Below, piece by piece: positions 7,305-14,542 of a stretch of DNA of 21,167 nt. A program made the position numbers and the translations under genes. The notes under the pieces were generated by a model. That model ran no database searches and had not been told where the DNA came from. It worked only from the letters and a program-made list of their open reading frames with translations. Numbering within the stretch: the first letter of the stretch is position 1; the number at the start of each line of letters is the position of its first letter. Origin of the DNA: Bacteroidales bacterium (GTDB lineage: Bacteria > Bacteroidota > Bacteroidia > Bacteroidales > FEN-979); the NCBI GenBank assembly GCA_016926765.1, contig JAFGNY010000341.1, positions 1 to 21,167 of the forward strand, in the 5' to 3' direction.

Positions 7305-9140
7305 CTATTCCGCCATGTGTGATGAGGTGGGTGAAGGGAGGGTCAGGAGAAACAGCTCTGCTGATCCGTTTTCGATCCGGAAGGGGACTTTTTCGATATT
7401 CCAGACATAGACTTTCAGATTAGAGGCGCCAGGTGGAATGCGGGAAAGGAAGAACCCGTTTTTAAACTGCTTTGTCGATTCATTCCAGGCAGGTCTGAAC
7501 CAGTAGAGTGAAACCCTCTCGTATTGGACAGACTTGCCGGTTGAATCACTGACCTCGGCCACCATCCATGTGTGAAACGGTTCCACCGGAGAGAAGATCT
7601 CCGCAGTAATTCCAACATAGGCCGATTGCCCTGCCACGTCGGGGAGTTTTCCTGAATAGAGCTGGAAAAACTCATGTTCTATCATGCCGGGGGTGTGGAT
7701 CCCGCGGGCCTGTATAATCAGCCTCCTTTGAGCCGGAGCTATTCGCTTCAGCAGGTAACGGTGATTCACAGAGGTTGAATCGACGATCAGGTAATCCTCT
7801 CCAAAAAAGGCCAGATCTCCGGAATCAGCAATCTGGAAGTCGGAAAATTTCTCCGGATAGTTCGTGAAGGAGATCTGAGACTCGGTTCCATCCGCACAAA
7901 AATCATAGAATGACCAGCAAAAATGAGTCAGCCTTTTACCGCTGACAATTGGCGGATACTCTCCCGGCTGATGACTCGTTTTAACTGCCTGATAAAAGCC
8001 GGGCGGGATCAGGTCTTCGATATAAAAACTGGCATGCGACAAGTTCAGATGGGTGAAAAAATGGATCGGGATGAGGGTCAGCGGGATCAGCGATATCAGG
8101 GCTGCTTTTGACCGGAGAAGCCGTGAAAGGTCATCCATTGCAAAGCAGAGCGCCCCGATAAACAAAGGATAGAGAAAGAGAGCCACCCGGTTTTCGGGAT
8201 AATTCACCCGGAACACCATGTGCAGCAGGATGGCCCCCGCCAGGTTGCCTGAGAGTAGGATGAGATAAATAAGTTTCGGTGAAAATAATTGTTTCTCTTT
8301 TGCCAGCCGGATGATTGCCACTGCCAGGATCAGGCTGAAAAGGAGCACCACGAGGATCAGCAGCAGGCTGTTCCCGGAGGAGAACAGCTTTGAAACAAGC
8401 GAAAGGATGGTATCTTTCCAGATTCCGTTGCTTCCTCCTGTATACAACAGCCCTTTTGCCCTGAATTCAAAGGAGATCATGGTAAAAAGTATCAGGAAAG
8501 GAATGCCGGTGATGATGATCCAGCCCAGGGAGGTGATTCGTTGTTTCAGGGAGGAAAATTGGCCGGAAAACCCGGTGAACAGAATCAGGTAGATGATTAT
8601 CAGAAGGTAAGTATTGACAAGGCTCAGGTTCGCCAGGGTGGCGAAAGCGCTCCACAGGATCACAGAGAGAAGCCGGCGAAGGGAAAAATGTTCCGTCATC
8701 CGGATGAGGTAATAGAGGGCAGGCATCATGAGTGCCATGGAGATGCCATATCCCCGTGAGAGGCTGAAAAACTCGATCAAGCCATGAGCCATCAGGAGTG
8801 AAGTCATAAAGGCCCATTGTACCAGGGGCTGGGTGAAAAAAATTCTGCTTCTCCAGACGTAGAGACAAAACAGGGGAAACAACAACAGGTTCGCCAGCCG
8901 GATCACCAGGGGGGATAACCCGAAGATCCTGTAAAAAAGAGAGGATAAAGCTGAATTGAGGATGTGGTTGTTGGCATCCCAGTGGGCAGTATAGGGAAGA
9001 AATTTGGCGATCTGGATGTAATTGTGAAACGTGGCAATTTCATCATGGACAAGCGGGATAAAAAGGGCCCGGAGCCAGAGGTAGATCCAAAGGAGGAAAG
9101 CCAATGCCAGGAAGACACAGAGGGAATACTTAGGCTTCAT
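7305..9140 (-). CDS. Multi-pass membrane glycosyltransferase, GT-C fold (GT39/ArnT-like)
   Basis: The 611-residue protein has about ten hydrophobic segments in the first 370 residues and a soluble C-terminal part (about 375-611). Near the N-terminus, after the first membrane helix, is FIPLVHDEIATFHN with D33-E34, in the position of the acidic catalytic motif of GT-C enzymes. AHWDANNHILNSALSSLFYRIFG (52-74) is typical of PMT/ArnT-like proteins in the next extracytoplasmic loop. Such enzymes transfer a sugar from a polyprenyl-phosphate carrier on the outer side of the cytoplasmic membrane. The GT2 gene about 4 kb away makes this kind of donor, so the two could act in one pathway, but this is inference. 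The acceptor is unknown. A promoter-like TATTTTCG lies just upstream, suggesting its own transcription unit. Confidence 0.75.
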   Translation of the reverse strand: MKPKYSLCVFLALAFLLWIYLWLRALFIPLVHDEIATFHNYIQIAKFLPYTAHWDANNHILNSALSSLFYRIFGLSPLVIRLANLLLFPLFCLYVWRSRIFFTQPLVQWAFMTSLLMAHGLIEFFSLSRGYGISMALMMPALYYLIRMTEHFSLRRLLSVILWSAFATLANLSLVNTYLLIIIYLILFTGFSGQFSSLKQRITSLGWIIITGIPFLILFTMISFEFRAKGLLYTGGSNGIWKDTILSLVSKLFSSGNSLLLILVVLLFSLILAVAIIRLAKEKQLFSPKLIYLILLSGNLAGAILLHMVFRVNYPENRVALFLYPLFIGALCFAMDDLSRLLRSKAALISLIPLTLIPIHFFTHLNLSHASFYIEDLIPPGFYQAVKTSHQPGEYPPIVSGKRLTHFCWSFYDFCADGTESQISFTNYPEKFSDFQIADSGDLAFFGEDYLIVDSTSVNHRYLLKRIAPAQRRLIIQARGIHTPGMIEHEFFQLYSGKLPDVAGQSAYVGITAEIFSPVEPFHTWMVAEVSDSTGKSVQYERVSLYWFRPAWNESTKQFKNGFFLSRIPPGASNLKVYVWNIEKVPFRIENGSAELFLLTLPSPTSSHMAE

Positions 9141-9160
9141 AGATGTGGAAAAACAGGAAA

Positions 9161-9168
9161 CGAAAATA
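9161..9168 (-). promoter_or_regulatory. Possible -7 element TATTTTCG for the GT-C gene
   Basis: The minus strand reads TATTTTCG, one base from TAnnTTTG, 20 bp before the ATG at 9140. The same TTCG variant precedes der in this window. No convincing -33 element. Confidence 0.4.
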
Positions 9169-9201
9169 CGGTTTTCCCGGTCGTCAATGGCCGGATATCT
9201 G

Positions 9202-9714
9202 CTATTTTGTAACCTGGATGCTCAGATGGGTCATATCGTCTCCGGAGATGAGGGATACGGTAATTTTTCCTTTCTCACCGGTTACTGTCCCGCCTTCATC
9301 CATGATGACCTTCACGGTCTTGAATCCTTTTTCCTTTAAGGCGGCAGAGTATTTCTCCACGGCATCTTTGGGCACATCCGCGAAATGAATCCCCCAACCG
9401 TAAACTTCATCCGTCTCTGTGGCTGTTGTGCCATGAATCTCTCCAAAGGTAAACTCAGGAACATCCTCAGGGATTCCCTCAGGCCATTGATTGCCGGCGG
9501 TATTCAATTCCGTCTTGTAATTATCTCCTTCAATGGTGACGTTCTGACCATTGATATCCACTTCAGTTTTTTCTCCGGAGGAATTTTCAATCACTGTCTC
9601 CAATGATTCTTCGCGGGCTTTGTCACCAGCACTCTGACAGCCGGGCAGTCCTGCCAGGACCAGCACGACCGATACCGTGCCTGCAAGCAGTTGGGATAAA
9701 AAGATTTTTTTCAT
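9202..9714 (-). CDS. Small lipoprotein, function unknown
   Basis: The 170-residue protein has a lipoprotein signal (MKKIFLSQLLAGTVSVVLVLAGLPGC, lipobox LPGC, Cys26). A short charged segment follows, with a strand-like part TEVDINGQNVTIEGDNYKT (50-68). The main domain starts at WPEGIPEDVPEFTFGEI (77-93) and ends in a beta-rich segment (TVTGEKGKITVSLIS, THLSIQVTK). Its pattern, a W-P-x-x-P-x-x-V-P-x-F entry followed by a helix with KDAVEKYSAALKEKGF, resembles small domains in which a helix and strands pack together, but I cannot name a family. It is probably an envelope protein. The gene lies 61 bp upstream of the GT-C gene on the same strand. No enzymatic motif is visible. Confidence 0.75.
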   Translation of the reverse strand: MKKIFLSQLLAGTVSVVLVLAGLPGCQSAGDKAREESLETVIENSSGEKTEVDINGQNVTIEGDNYKTELNTAGNQWPEGIPEDVPEFTFGEIHGTTATETDEVYGWGIHFADVPKDAVEKYSAALKEKGFKTVKVIMDEGGTVTGEKGKITVSLISGDDMTHLSIQVTK

Positions 9715-9740
9715 AGATGCACAGTTAACGATTTATAAAG

Positions 9741-9748
9741 TAAAGTTA
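9741..9748 (-). promoter_or_regulatory. Weak -7-like element TAACTTTA upstream of the small lipoprotein
   Basis: The minus strand reads TAACTTTA, one base off TAnnTTTG, 26 bp before the ATG at 9714. AT-rich surroundings make chance matches likely. Confidence 0.3.
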
Positions 9749-9785
9749 TGAAAAATTAGAAATGGATTGATTCCTGATCCCATGT

Positions 9786-10328
9786 TTATTTTTGTTTTGC
9801 AGAGCTCTTGATAACCAGGGGGATCTCATAGGATATTACCAGGGTTTCGCAACCCGGATTTGGCTCATGAAGGCCGGCATTGGAAAGATGGGCGAGTTGA
9901 AATCCCAGCCGGGAGTCATTATTGAAGATCCAGGCCAGTTTGATCGAACTATGGAACTCAAGAAAAAATCCAAGATCCTTTTTCTCATCGGAGACAGTAT
10001 ATAATCCCGGTGCGAAGCTCAGTCGTAAGAGAAAATGCTTTTTGACCCGGATGGGAATGGTGATCCCGGCATAGATACACGCTTTGGCATATGTGTTGAC
10101 AAAGACTCCGGCAAACGGATAGAAAAACCATAGTTTCCAGTCCGGGAAAAACTCCATCTCATAGAGGCCATGGTAGTACTCAGGCCTGGAAATATTGTAC
10201 ACGCCCAGGTTGAAAGAGAGCAGGTGAGGCTCTTTCTGAACCGTATCGTTCTGACTGACGGACGACAACGGAAGCAGGAATAGCAGCAGGACAAGGACCA
10301 GGCCGGGCTTCCACAATGCCATCATCAT
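9786..10328 (-). CDS. PagL-type lipid A 3-O-deacylase / acyloxyacyl hydrolase
   Basis: The 180-residue precursor has a signal peptide (about residues 1-25, ending LPLSSVSQ). The rest is rich in amphipathic strands, as in an 8-stranded outer-membrane barrel. The key segment is AHLSNAGLHEPNPGCE (146-161). His147, Ser149 and Glu161 have the same spacing (0, +2, +14) as the His-Ser-Glu catalytic triad of Pseudomonas PagL, and SNAG plus NPG are family hallmarks. The enzyme would remove the 3-O acyl chain from lipid A in the outer membrane, altering surface charge and immune recognition. It starts 8 bp after the era stop, so it is likely co-transcribed with era. The deacylase role rests on motif spacing; the actual lipid substrate is unknown. 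Confidence 0.82.
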   Translation of the reverse strand: MMMALWKPGLVLVLLLFLLPLSSVSQNDTVQKEPHLLSFNLGVYNISRPEYYHGLYEMEFFPDWKLWFFYPFAGVFVNTYAKACIYAGITIPIRVKKHFLLRLSFAPGLYTVSDEKKDLGFFLEFHSSIKLAWIFNNDSRLGFQLAHLSNAGLHEPNPGCETLVISYEIPLVIKSSAKQK

Positions 10329-10336
10329 CCGGTACG

Positions 10337-11230
10337 TTATTTGTTTTCTTTTTCCGTGAGATACCCGAAGCGCTTCAGAATCTGTTCATTCTCACGCCAG
10401 TTTTTCTCAACTTTTACCGTCAGCCCGAGGAAGATGTGTTTTTCGAGGAACGCCTCAATCTCTTTACGTGCTTCCATTCCCAGTTTCTTGATTGATTTTC
10501 CCTGTTGCCCGAGGAGGATCGCTTTCTGGGATTCGCGTGAGACATAGATTGTTGCTTCAATCCGGTTAAGATGTTCCTCCTCGTTGAATGCATCAATGAT
10601 CACTTCACAGGAATAGGGAACCTCCTCCCCGAAAAGCAGGAAGATCTTCTCACGGATGATCTCAGAGACGAAGAAACGTTCGGTACGGTCAGAAAGTTCA
10701 TCTTTTGGATAGTATTCAGGTCCGTCGGGAAGCCGGTCGATGATCTGGTCCAGCAGTCTCCCCAGGTTGAAGGTATGGAGCGCCGATACCGGGATGATCT
10801 CAGCCTGGGGGAACTGCATCTTCCAGCGTTCAATCGACTGTTTCACAATGGCTTCTGAGGAGAGATCCACCTTATTGATCACCACGATCAACGGCGTGTT
10901 ATTCTCCGTGAGTTTTTCCAGGATTTGTTGATTATCGAAAGGGGTATCGATTTCGGTAACCAGCAGAACCACATCGGCATCGGAGAGGGAAGCCATCACC
11001 GCCGACATCATGGAACGGTGAAGCATGTAATGGGGTTTGATGATGCCGGGGGTATCGGAGTAGACGATCTGAAACTCCTCTCCGCTGAGGATGCCCATGA
11101 TCCGGTGGCGGGTGGTCTGGGCTTTCGGGGTGATGATGGAGAGGCGTTCCCCGACAAGGGCGTTCATCAGGGTTGATTTCCCTACGTTGGGATACCCGAT
11201 GATGGATACAAATCCAGCTTTATGAACCAT
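10337..11230 (-). CDS. era: GTPase Era (30S ribosome assembly)
   Basis: The 297-residue protein has a P-loop GTPase domain: G1 GYPNVGKST (12-20), an effector region with TTRHRIMG (39-46), G3 DTPG (59-62), G4 NKVD (119-122) and G5 VSAL. The C-terminal KH domain contains GQQGKSIKKLG (241-251) and binds the 3' end of 16S rRNA. Length and order are normal for Era. It acts in 30S maturation in the cytosol. The G1 motif has Tyr where many homologues have Arg (GRPNVGKS), a tolerated position. The gene diverges from the tRNA-fMet and der unit; pagL follows after 8 bp. Confidence 0.96.
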   Translation of the reverse strand: MVHKAGFVSIIGYPNVGKSTLMNALVGERLSIITPKAQTTRHRIMGILSGEEFQIVYSDTPGIIKPHYMLHRSMMSAVMASLSDADVVLLVTEIDTPFDNQQILEKLTENNTPLIVVINKVDLSSEAIVKQSIERWKMQFPQAEIIPVSALHTFNLGRLLDQIIDRLPDGPEYYPKDELSDRTERFFVSEIIREKIFLLFGEEVPYSCEVIIDAFNEEEHLNRIEATIYVSRESQKAILLGQQGKSIKKLGMEARKEIEAFLEKHIFLGLTVKVEKNWRENEQILKRFGYLTEKENK

Positions 11231-11243
11231 ATTTTTGATGAAA

Positions 11244-11275
11244 TTTGCATGGATCAGGAAACTTTCCTATATTTG
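11244..11275 (+). promoter_or_regulatory. Promoter for tRNA-fMet: TTTG and TATATTTG
   Basis: TTTG at 11244-11247 and TATATTTG at 11268-11275 are separated by 20 bp, a good match to the Bacteroidota -33 TTTG / -7 TAnnTTTG promoter. The start of transcription would be near 11282, giving a leader of about 30 bases before the mature tRNA. Confidence 0.65.
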
Positions 11276-11312
11276 TCTCCCTGTTCACGGACAAAAGTAC
11301 TTAAAAATAGAT

Positions 11313-11384
<72 letters not shown>

Positions 11385-11390
11385 CAAGAA

Positions 11391-11473
11391 AAATGCGAAA
11401 TGTGAAATGCGAAGTCTGAAATCATTCGCACCTCACACTTCGCATTTTGCATTTAGGACTTAGAATTTAGGAG
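11391..11473. repeat. Inverted 7-bp-period array after tRNA-fMet; large hairpin
   Basis: The left arm has units AAATGCG, AAATGTG, AAATGCG, AAGTCTG. The right arm, on the other strand, has CCTAAAT, TCTAAGT, CCTAAAT, then AAATGCA-type units. Bases 11398-11415 and 11437-11454 pair over 18 positions with two mismatches and a 21-base loop. The hairpin starts 13 bases after the tRNA and may protect its 3' end or stop transcription. The remaining gap to der (to 11565) shows nothing recognisable. Confidence 0.7.
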
Positions 11474-11565
11474 TAAAATCATTTCCACCTCTTTATTTTA
11501 AACCGGATCGGTCATCTTCAGCAGGTCCGTTTCCTCAGGTTTAAACTCAACCAGCCTTTTTTCAT

Positions 11566-11573
11566 TACCTTCG
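11566..11573 (+). promoter_or_regulatory. Possible -7 element TACCTTCG for der
   Basis: TACCTTCG differs by one base from TAnnTTTG and ends 17 bp before the der ATG. No clear TTTG is seen 19-21 bp upstream. Confidence 0.45.
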
Positions 11574-11590
11574 TACTTTAATTCAGATCT

Positions 11591-12928
11591 ATGGCAATCT
11601 TAGCAATCGTCGGCCGTCCAAACGTAGGGAAATCCACGTTGTTTAACCGTCTTGTCGGAAGGCGTGAGGCCATCACCGACCTCACCAGCGGGGTGACCCG
11701 CGACCGTCATTATGGAAAATCGGATTGGAACGGGGTTGAGTTTTCGGTGATTGATACGGGCGGGTATGTGGATCAATCGGGAGATGTTTTTGAAGAGGAG
11801 ATCAAAAAACAGGTTCGGATGGCAGTGGAGGAGGCCGATTGTATTCTGTTCATGGTAGACGCCCGGGAAGGCCTCACCGGGATGGATGAAGATTTGGCCG
11901 TTGTGCTGCGGCGTTCCAAAAAGCCGGTATTTCTGGTTGTGAACAAAGTGGACAGCAACAAACAGATTCATGATATTTCCGAATTCTACAAACTGGGTTT
12001 GGGTGAACTATACAGCATCTCAGCCGTCAGCGGCAGCGGCACCGGCGATCTCCTGGATGCGGTGGTGGCGTCATTCCCTATAGTAGAGACGAGGCATGCC
12101 TCATCTCTACGGGATCCCGAACCTGCTGACGATATCCCCGAAATTCCCCGTATCGCCATCGTCGGGCGTCCCAATGCGGGGAAATCCTCGCTGGTCAACC
12201 TGTTGCTGGGGAATGAGCGGACCATCGTCACTCCGATCCCGGGAACAACGCGTGATTCCATCCATTCGCGTTACAAAGCTTTCGGACTGGAGTTTCTTCT
12301 GACCGATACGGCAGGTATCCGGAAGAAGGCAAAGGTGAAGGAGGATATCGAGTTTTATTCTGTGATGCGGGCGATCAGATCGATCGAAAACAGTGATGTC
12401 TGCATCGTGATGGTCGATGCCGAACGGGGTTTTGAATCCCAGGATATCAACATCTTTTCATTGATTCAGAAAAATCACAAAGGGGTCGTTATCGTGGTCA
12501 ATAAGTGGGATTTGATTGAAAAAGAGGCCAACACCCATAAGGAGTTTGAGCAAATGATCCGGGAGCGGATAGCTCCGTTTAAGGATGTGCCAATCCTTTT
12601 CACTTCGGTCATCCAGAAACAACGTATCCTGAAAGCAGTGGAGATGGCTGTGGCGGTCTTTAAACGGAAATCCACAAAGATTCCCACCAGGGAATTAAAT
12701 GACACCCTGCTGCCGGTCATTGAGCAAAACCCTCCTCCCAGGGTAAAAGACAAACTTATAAAAATCAAATTCATTACCCAGCTCCCGAAAAACTACCCGA
12801 TCTTTGTGTTTTTTTGTAACCACCCGCAATACGTTCGGGAGAACTATCAGCGTTTTCTTGAGAATCAGATCCGGGAGAAGTTCAACTTCAACGGTGTGCC
12901 TATTGAGATTTTCTTCAGACAAAAATAG
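11591..12928 (+). CDS. der: GTPase Der (EngA), 50S ribosome assembly, with a palindromic element in the interdomain linker
   Basis: This 445-residue double GTPase has GRPNVGKST (8-16), DTGG (55-58) and NKVD (118-121) in the first G domain. The second has GRPNAGKSS (192-200), DTAG and NKWD. A C-terminal KH-like domain ends PIEIFFRQK. Der is essential in most bacteria and acts in 50S maturation. The linker after SFPI (161-164) begins VETRHASSLR, residues 165-174. These are encoded exactly by a 28-bp copy of the palindromic element at 12083-12110, in a phase without stop codons. The linker is the place where an insertion is least harmful. The gene leads an apparent operon with the S4 protein (3-base gap) and the TonB-family gene (3-base gap). 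Confidence 0.96.
   Translation: MAILAIVGRPNVGKSTLFNRLVGRREAITDLTSGVTRDRHYGKSDWNGVEFSVIDTGGYVDQSGDVFEEEIKKQVRMAVEEADCILFMVDAREGLTGMDEDLAVVLRRSKKPVFLVVNKVDSNKQIHDISEFYKLGLGELYSISAVSGSGTGDLLDAVVASFPIVETRHASSLRDPEPADDIPEIPRIAIVGRPNAGKSSLVNLLLGNERTIVTPIPGTTRDSIHSRYKAFGLEFLLTDTAGIRKKAKVKEDIEFYSVMRAIRSIENSDVCIVMVDAERGFESQDINIFSLIQKNHKGVVIVVNKWDLIEKEANTHKEFEQMIRERIAPFKDVPILFTSVIQKQRILKAVEMAVAVFKRKSTKIPTRELNDTLLPVIEQNPPPRVKDKLIKIKFITQLPKNYPIFVFFCNHPQYVRENYQRFLENQIREKFNFNGVPIEIFFRQK
12083..12110. repeat. 28-bp palindromic element inside der, in frame (copy 3)
   Basis: The element has arms GTAGAGAC and ATCTCTAC around the shared core GAGGCATGCCTC (12091-12102). It is palindromic except for one C-A mismatch (12090 with 12103). 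It starts exactly at codon 165 and reads VETRHASSL. In another phase it would give a TAG stop, as it does at 5223. Confidence 0.9.
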
Positions 12929-12931
12929 AGG

Positions 12932-13318
12932 ATGGAAGAGAGCCGGCGGATAGATAAATGGTTATGGGAAGTCAGGGTTTTCAAAACCCGTAACCAGGCT
13001 TCGGTCGCTTGCAGGTCGGGAAAGCTGAGGCTGAATGACCAGATTGTGAAACCCTCGCGTGAGTTGCACCAGGGAGACATTATACAATTCCACCAGGCTC
13101 CGATGACACGCTTGTTTAAAGTGCTTGATTTCCCGAAGAGCAGGGTGGGAGCTGGCCTGGTTGCTGACTTCATGGAGGAGCTCACTTCAGAAGAGGAGCT
13201 TCAAAAGCTGAAGAGGATGAAGGAGATCAATCATGAGTACCGGGAAAAAGGTATCGGACGGCCTACAAAAAGAGAGCGCCGTGAGATTGATGAATTGAAG
13301 AAACGATGGAAAGAATAA
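12932..13318 (+). CDS. hslR: S4-domain RNA-binding protein, Hsp15-like
   Basis: The 128-residue protein opens with an S4 RNA-binding domain: RIDKWLWEVRVFKTRNQAS (6-24), then SGKLRLNDQIVKPSRELHQGD (29-49). The basic C-terminal tail is rich in Lys and Arg (GRPTKRERREIDELKKRWKE). This is the arrangement of Hsp15, which in E. coli binds free 50S subunits that carry nascent peptide-tRNA and helps recycle them. The length fits (E. coli about 133). It follows der with only 3 bases between, so a shared role in large-subunit quality control is attractive. The gene symbol is by similarity. Confidence 0.85.
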   Translation: MEESRRIDKWLWEVRVFKTRNQASVACRSGKLRLNDQIVKPSRELHQGDIIQFHQAPMTRLFKVLDFPKSRVGAGLVADFMEELTSEEELQKLKRMKEINHEYREKGIGRPTKRERREIDELKKRWKE

Positions 13319-13321
13319 TCC

Positions 13322-14110
13322 ATGGGTAGGAAAAAGAGTCGTACCGAATCGTTGATCGAACTCGTGTTCCGCGACCGGAACCGGGAGTACGGCGCTTACC
13401 TTTTACGAAAAAGGTACCTGAAGACCCTGATCATTTCAGCTGTTACCGGAATCTCTCTCTTTCTTGTCATCGTGATCATCCCTTTTTTTATTTACCTGTT
13501 CCATGATATCCGGATGGATTATGAGATGGAATATATTTATGAAGTAGAGTACATCCCGTTCGCTCCTCCCGAAGATATCGAATTGGTTGAGATGGCCAAA
13601 GCTCATGCCTCTCCTACGGAAGAGCCTTTTCTTGAACCTGTCGTTGCCGATACCATCCTTCCCGAAGAGGGAAAAAAACCGGTACTGGAGGAGACGAAAA
13701 AATCAGCATCGGAAACGGACGAATCCGATACGGCATCCTATGGAACCGGGGGAGAAGAGATTGGCCGGCAGGCAAATACAGATACGGCGGTTGCTACCAC
13801 GATCGATGTTTACCCCCGTTATCCGGGAGGTGACGAAGCACGACTGTTCTATCTCAGAAGGCATGTAAACTACCCGAAAGAAGCGGTGGAGAAGAAAATT
13901 GAGGGGGTTGTTATCGTGGTTTTTGTGGTGGAGCCAACGGGTGCCGTCACCAACGTGAAACTGTTGCAGGGCATTGGGGGAGGATGCGATGAGGAGGCGG
14001 TTCGCGTTACCCGTGAAATGCCGAAATGGAGCCCCGGTAAGCGAAGCGGACGACCTGTGAGGGTGTTGGTAAAAATGCCGATCGTATTCGGTTTCCCACA
14101 AAAAAAATAG
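13322..14110 (+). CDS. TonB-family energy transducer
   Basis: The 262-residue protein has a basic cytosolic N-terminus (MGRKKSRTESLIELVFRDRNREYGAY), one membrane helix (about 34-60), a periplasmic acidic linker (about 65-160, many Glu and Asp) and a TonB C-terminal domain (about 162-262: YPRYPGG, YPKEAVEKKIEGVVIVVFVVEPTGAV, GGGCDEEAVRVTREMPKW, then PVRVLVKMPIVFGF). The N-terminal F-R-x-x-N-x-x-Y-G-A-Y-x-L-R segment is characteristic of Bacteroidota TonB proteins. The linker is acidic, unlike the Pro/Lys-rich linker of E. coli TonB. It would couple the proton motive force to outer-membrane SusC-like or siderophore transporters, but no ExbB, ExbD or receptor gene is in the window. The start is 3 bases after the Hsp15-like stop. 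Confidence 0.9.
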   Translation: MGRKKSRTESLIELVFRDRNREYGAYLLRKRYLKTLIISAVTGISLFLVIVIIPFFIYLFHDIRMDYEMEYIYEVEYIPFAPPEDIELVEMAKAHASPTEEPFLEPVVADTILPEEGKKPVLEETKKSASETDESDTASYGTGGEEIGRQANTDTAVATTIDVYPRYPGGDEARLFYLRRHVNYPKEAVEKKIEGVVIVVFVVEPTGAVTNVKLLQGIGGGCDEEAVRVTREMPKWSPGKRSGRPVRVLVKMPIVFGFPQKK

Positions 14111-14148
14111 AGGCTGCCCCTGTTTTTGAGGCAACCCCTTCTTTTTCC
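14111..14148. terminator. Likely bidirectional terminator between the TonB gene and the small Cys protein
   Basis: GGCTGCC (14112-14118) and GGCAACC (14130-14136) form a stem with one mismatch and an 11-base loop. CCTTCTTTTT follows on the plus strand. On the minus strand the same stem is followed by TCTATTTTTTT. It lies between convergent genes. Confidence 0.6.
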
Positions 14149-14149
14149 A

Positions 14150-14191
14150 TTGCCACATGGCAACATTTTTTCTTCCCGATGGATCATCGGG
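14150..14191. terminator. Two further small hairpins in the same convergent gap
   Basis: TTGCCACATGGCAA (14150-14163) is followed by CATTTTTTC on the plus strand. CCCGAT-GGATC-ATCGGG (14175-14191) is a perfect 6-bp stem and on the minus strand is followed by AAGAAAAAA, not a T-run. They may be terminator backups or decay barriers. Confidence 0.4.
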
Positions 14192-14199
14192 CAGCAGAA

Positions 14200-14439
14200 T
14201 CATTTTTTACCTGGATCTGCTGCAGGAGCAGGTTGTGAGGCTGGCTTGCCATGAGAACAACAGGAGGAAGATGACTTGGTTTTGCTGCAGTCGGCCTTCT
14301 TGGGGCAATCAGACTTGGCTTTGGTGGACTGCTCGGTTTTTGCGGGCTCGCTTTTCTTGACGGGCTTCTGAGGCTCCTGTGCAAAAGTCAGGCCAACGAC
14401 TAAAAAGAATGCGGATATTAAAACAGCTGTTTTTTTCAT
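14200..14439 (-). CDS. Small secreted Lys/Ser/Cys-containing protein, function unknown
   Basis: The 79-residue precursor has a clear signal peptide (MKKTAVLISAFFLVVGLTFAQ). The mature part of about 58 residues is low in complexity and rich in Lys, Ser, Pro and Ala. It has four cysteines and one histidine (C45, C51, C60, C61, H63; ADCSKTKSSSSCCSHGK). The Cys/His cluster could bind a metal or form disulfides; no known family comes to mind. It is a single-gene unit with its own promoter element and terminator, which supports it being real and expressed. The overlapping frame at 14184-14384 lacks a signal peptide and is rejected. Confidence 0.65.
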   Translation of the reverse strand: MKKTAVLISAFFLVVGLTFAQEPQKPVKKSEPAKTEQSTKAKSDCPKKADCSKTKSSSSCCSHGKPASQPAPAADPGKK

Positions 14440-14485
14440 GATAGTAAGAGTTTTAAAATTTAATTTAGATTCACTTTAAACAACG

Positions 14486-14493
14486 CAAATATA
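14486..14493 (-). promoter_or_regulatory. -7 element TATATTTG for the small Cys protein
   Basis: The minus strand reads TATATTTG, an exact TAnnTTTG match, 46 bp before the ATG (14439). The region is very AT-rich, so the match is less specific than others here. Confidence 0.5.
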
Positions 14494-14542
14494 TAAATAA
14501 AATTATATACCTGAATAAGAAAAAAAAGAGAGAAGGCGGATA

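Noticed and set aside
14184..14384. 66-residue frame overlapping the small Cys protein
   Set aside because: It has no signal peptide or promoter of its own; the other frame has both.
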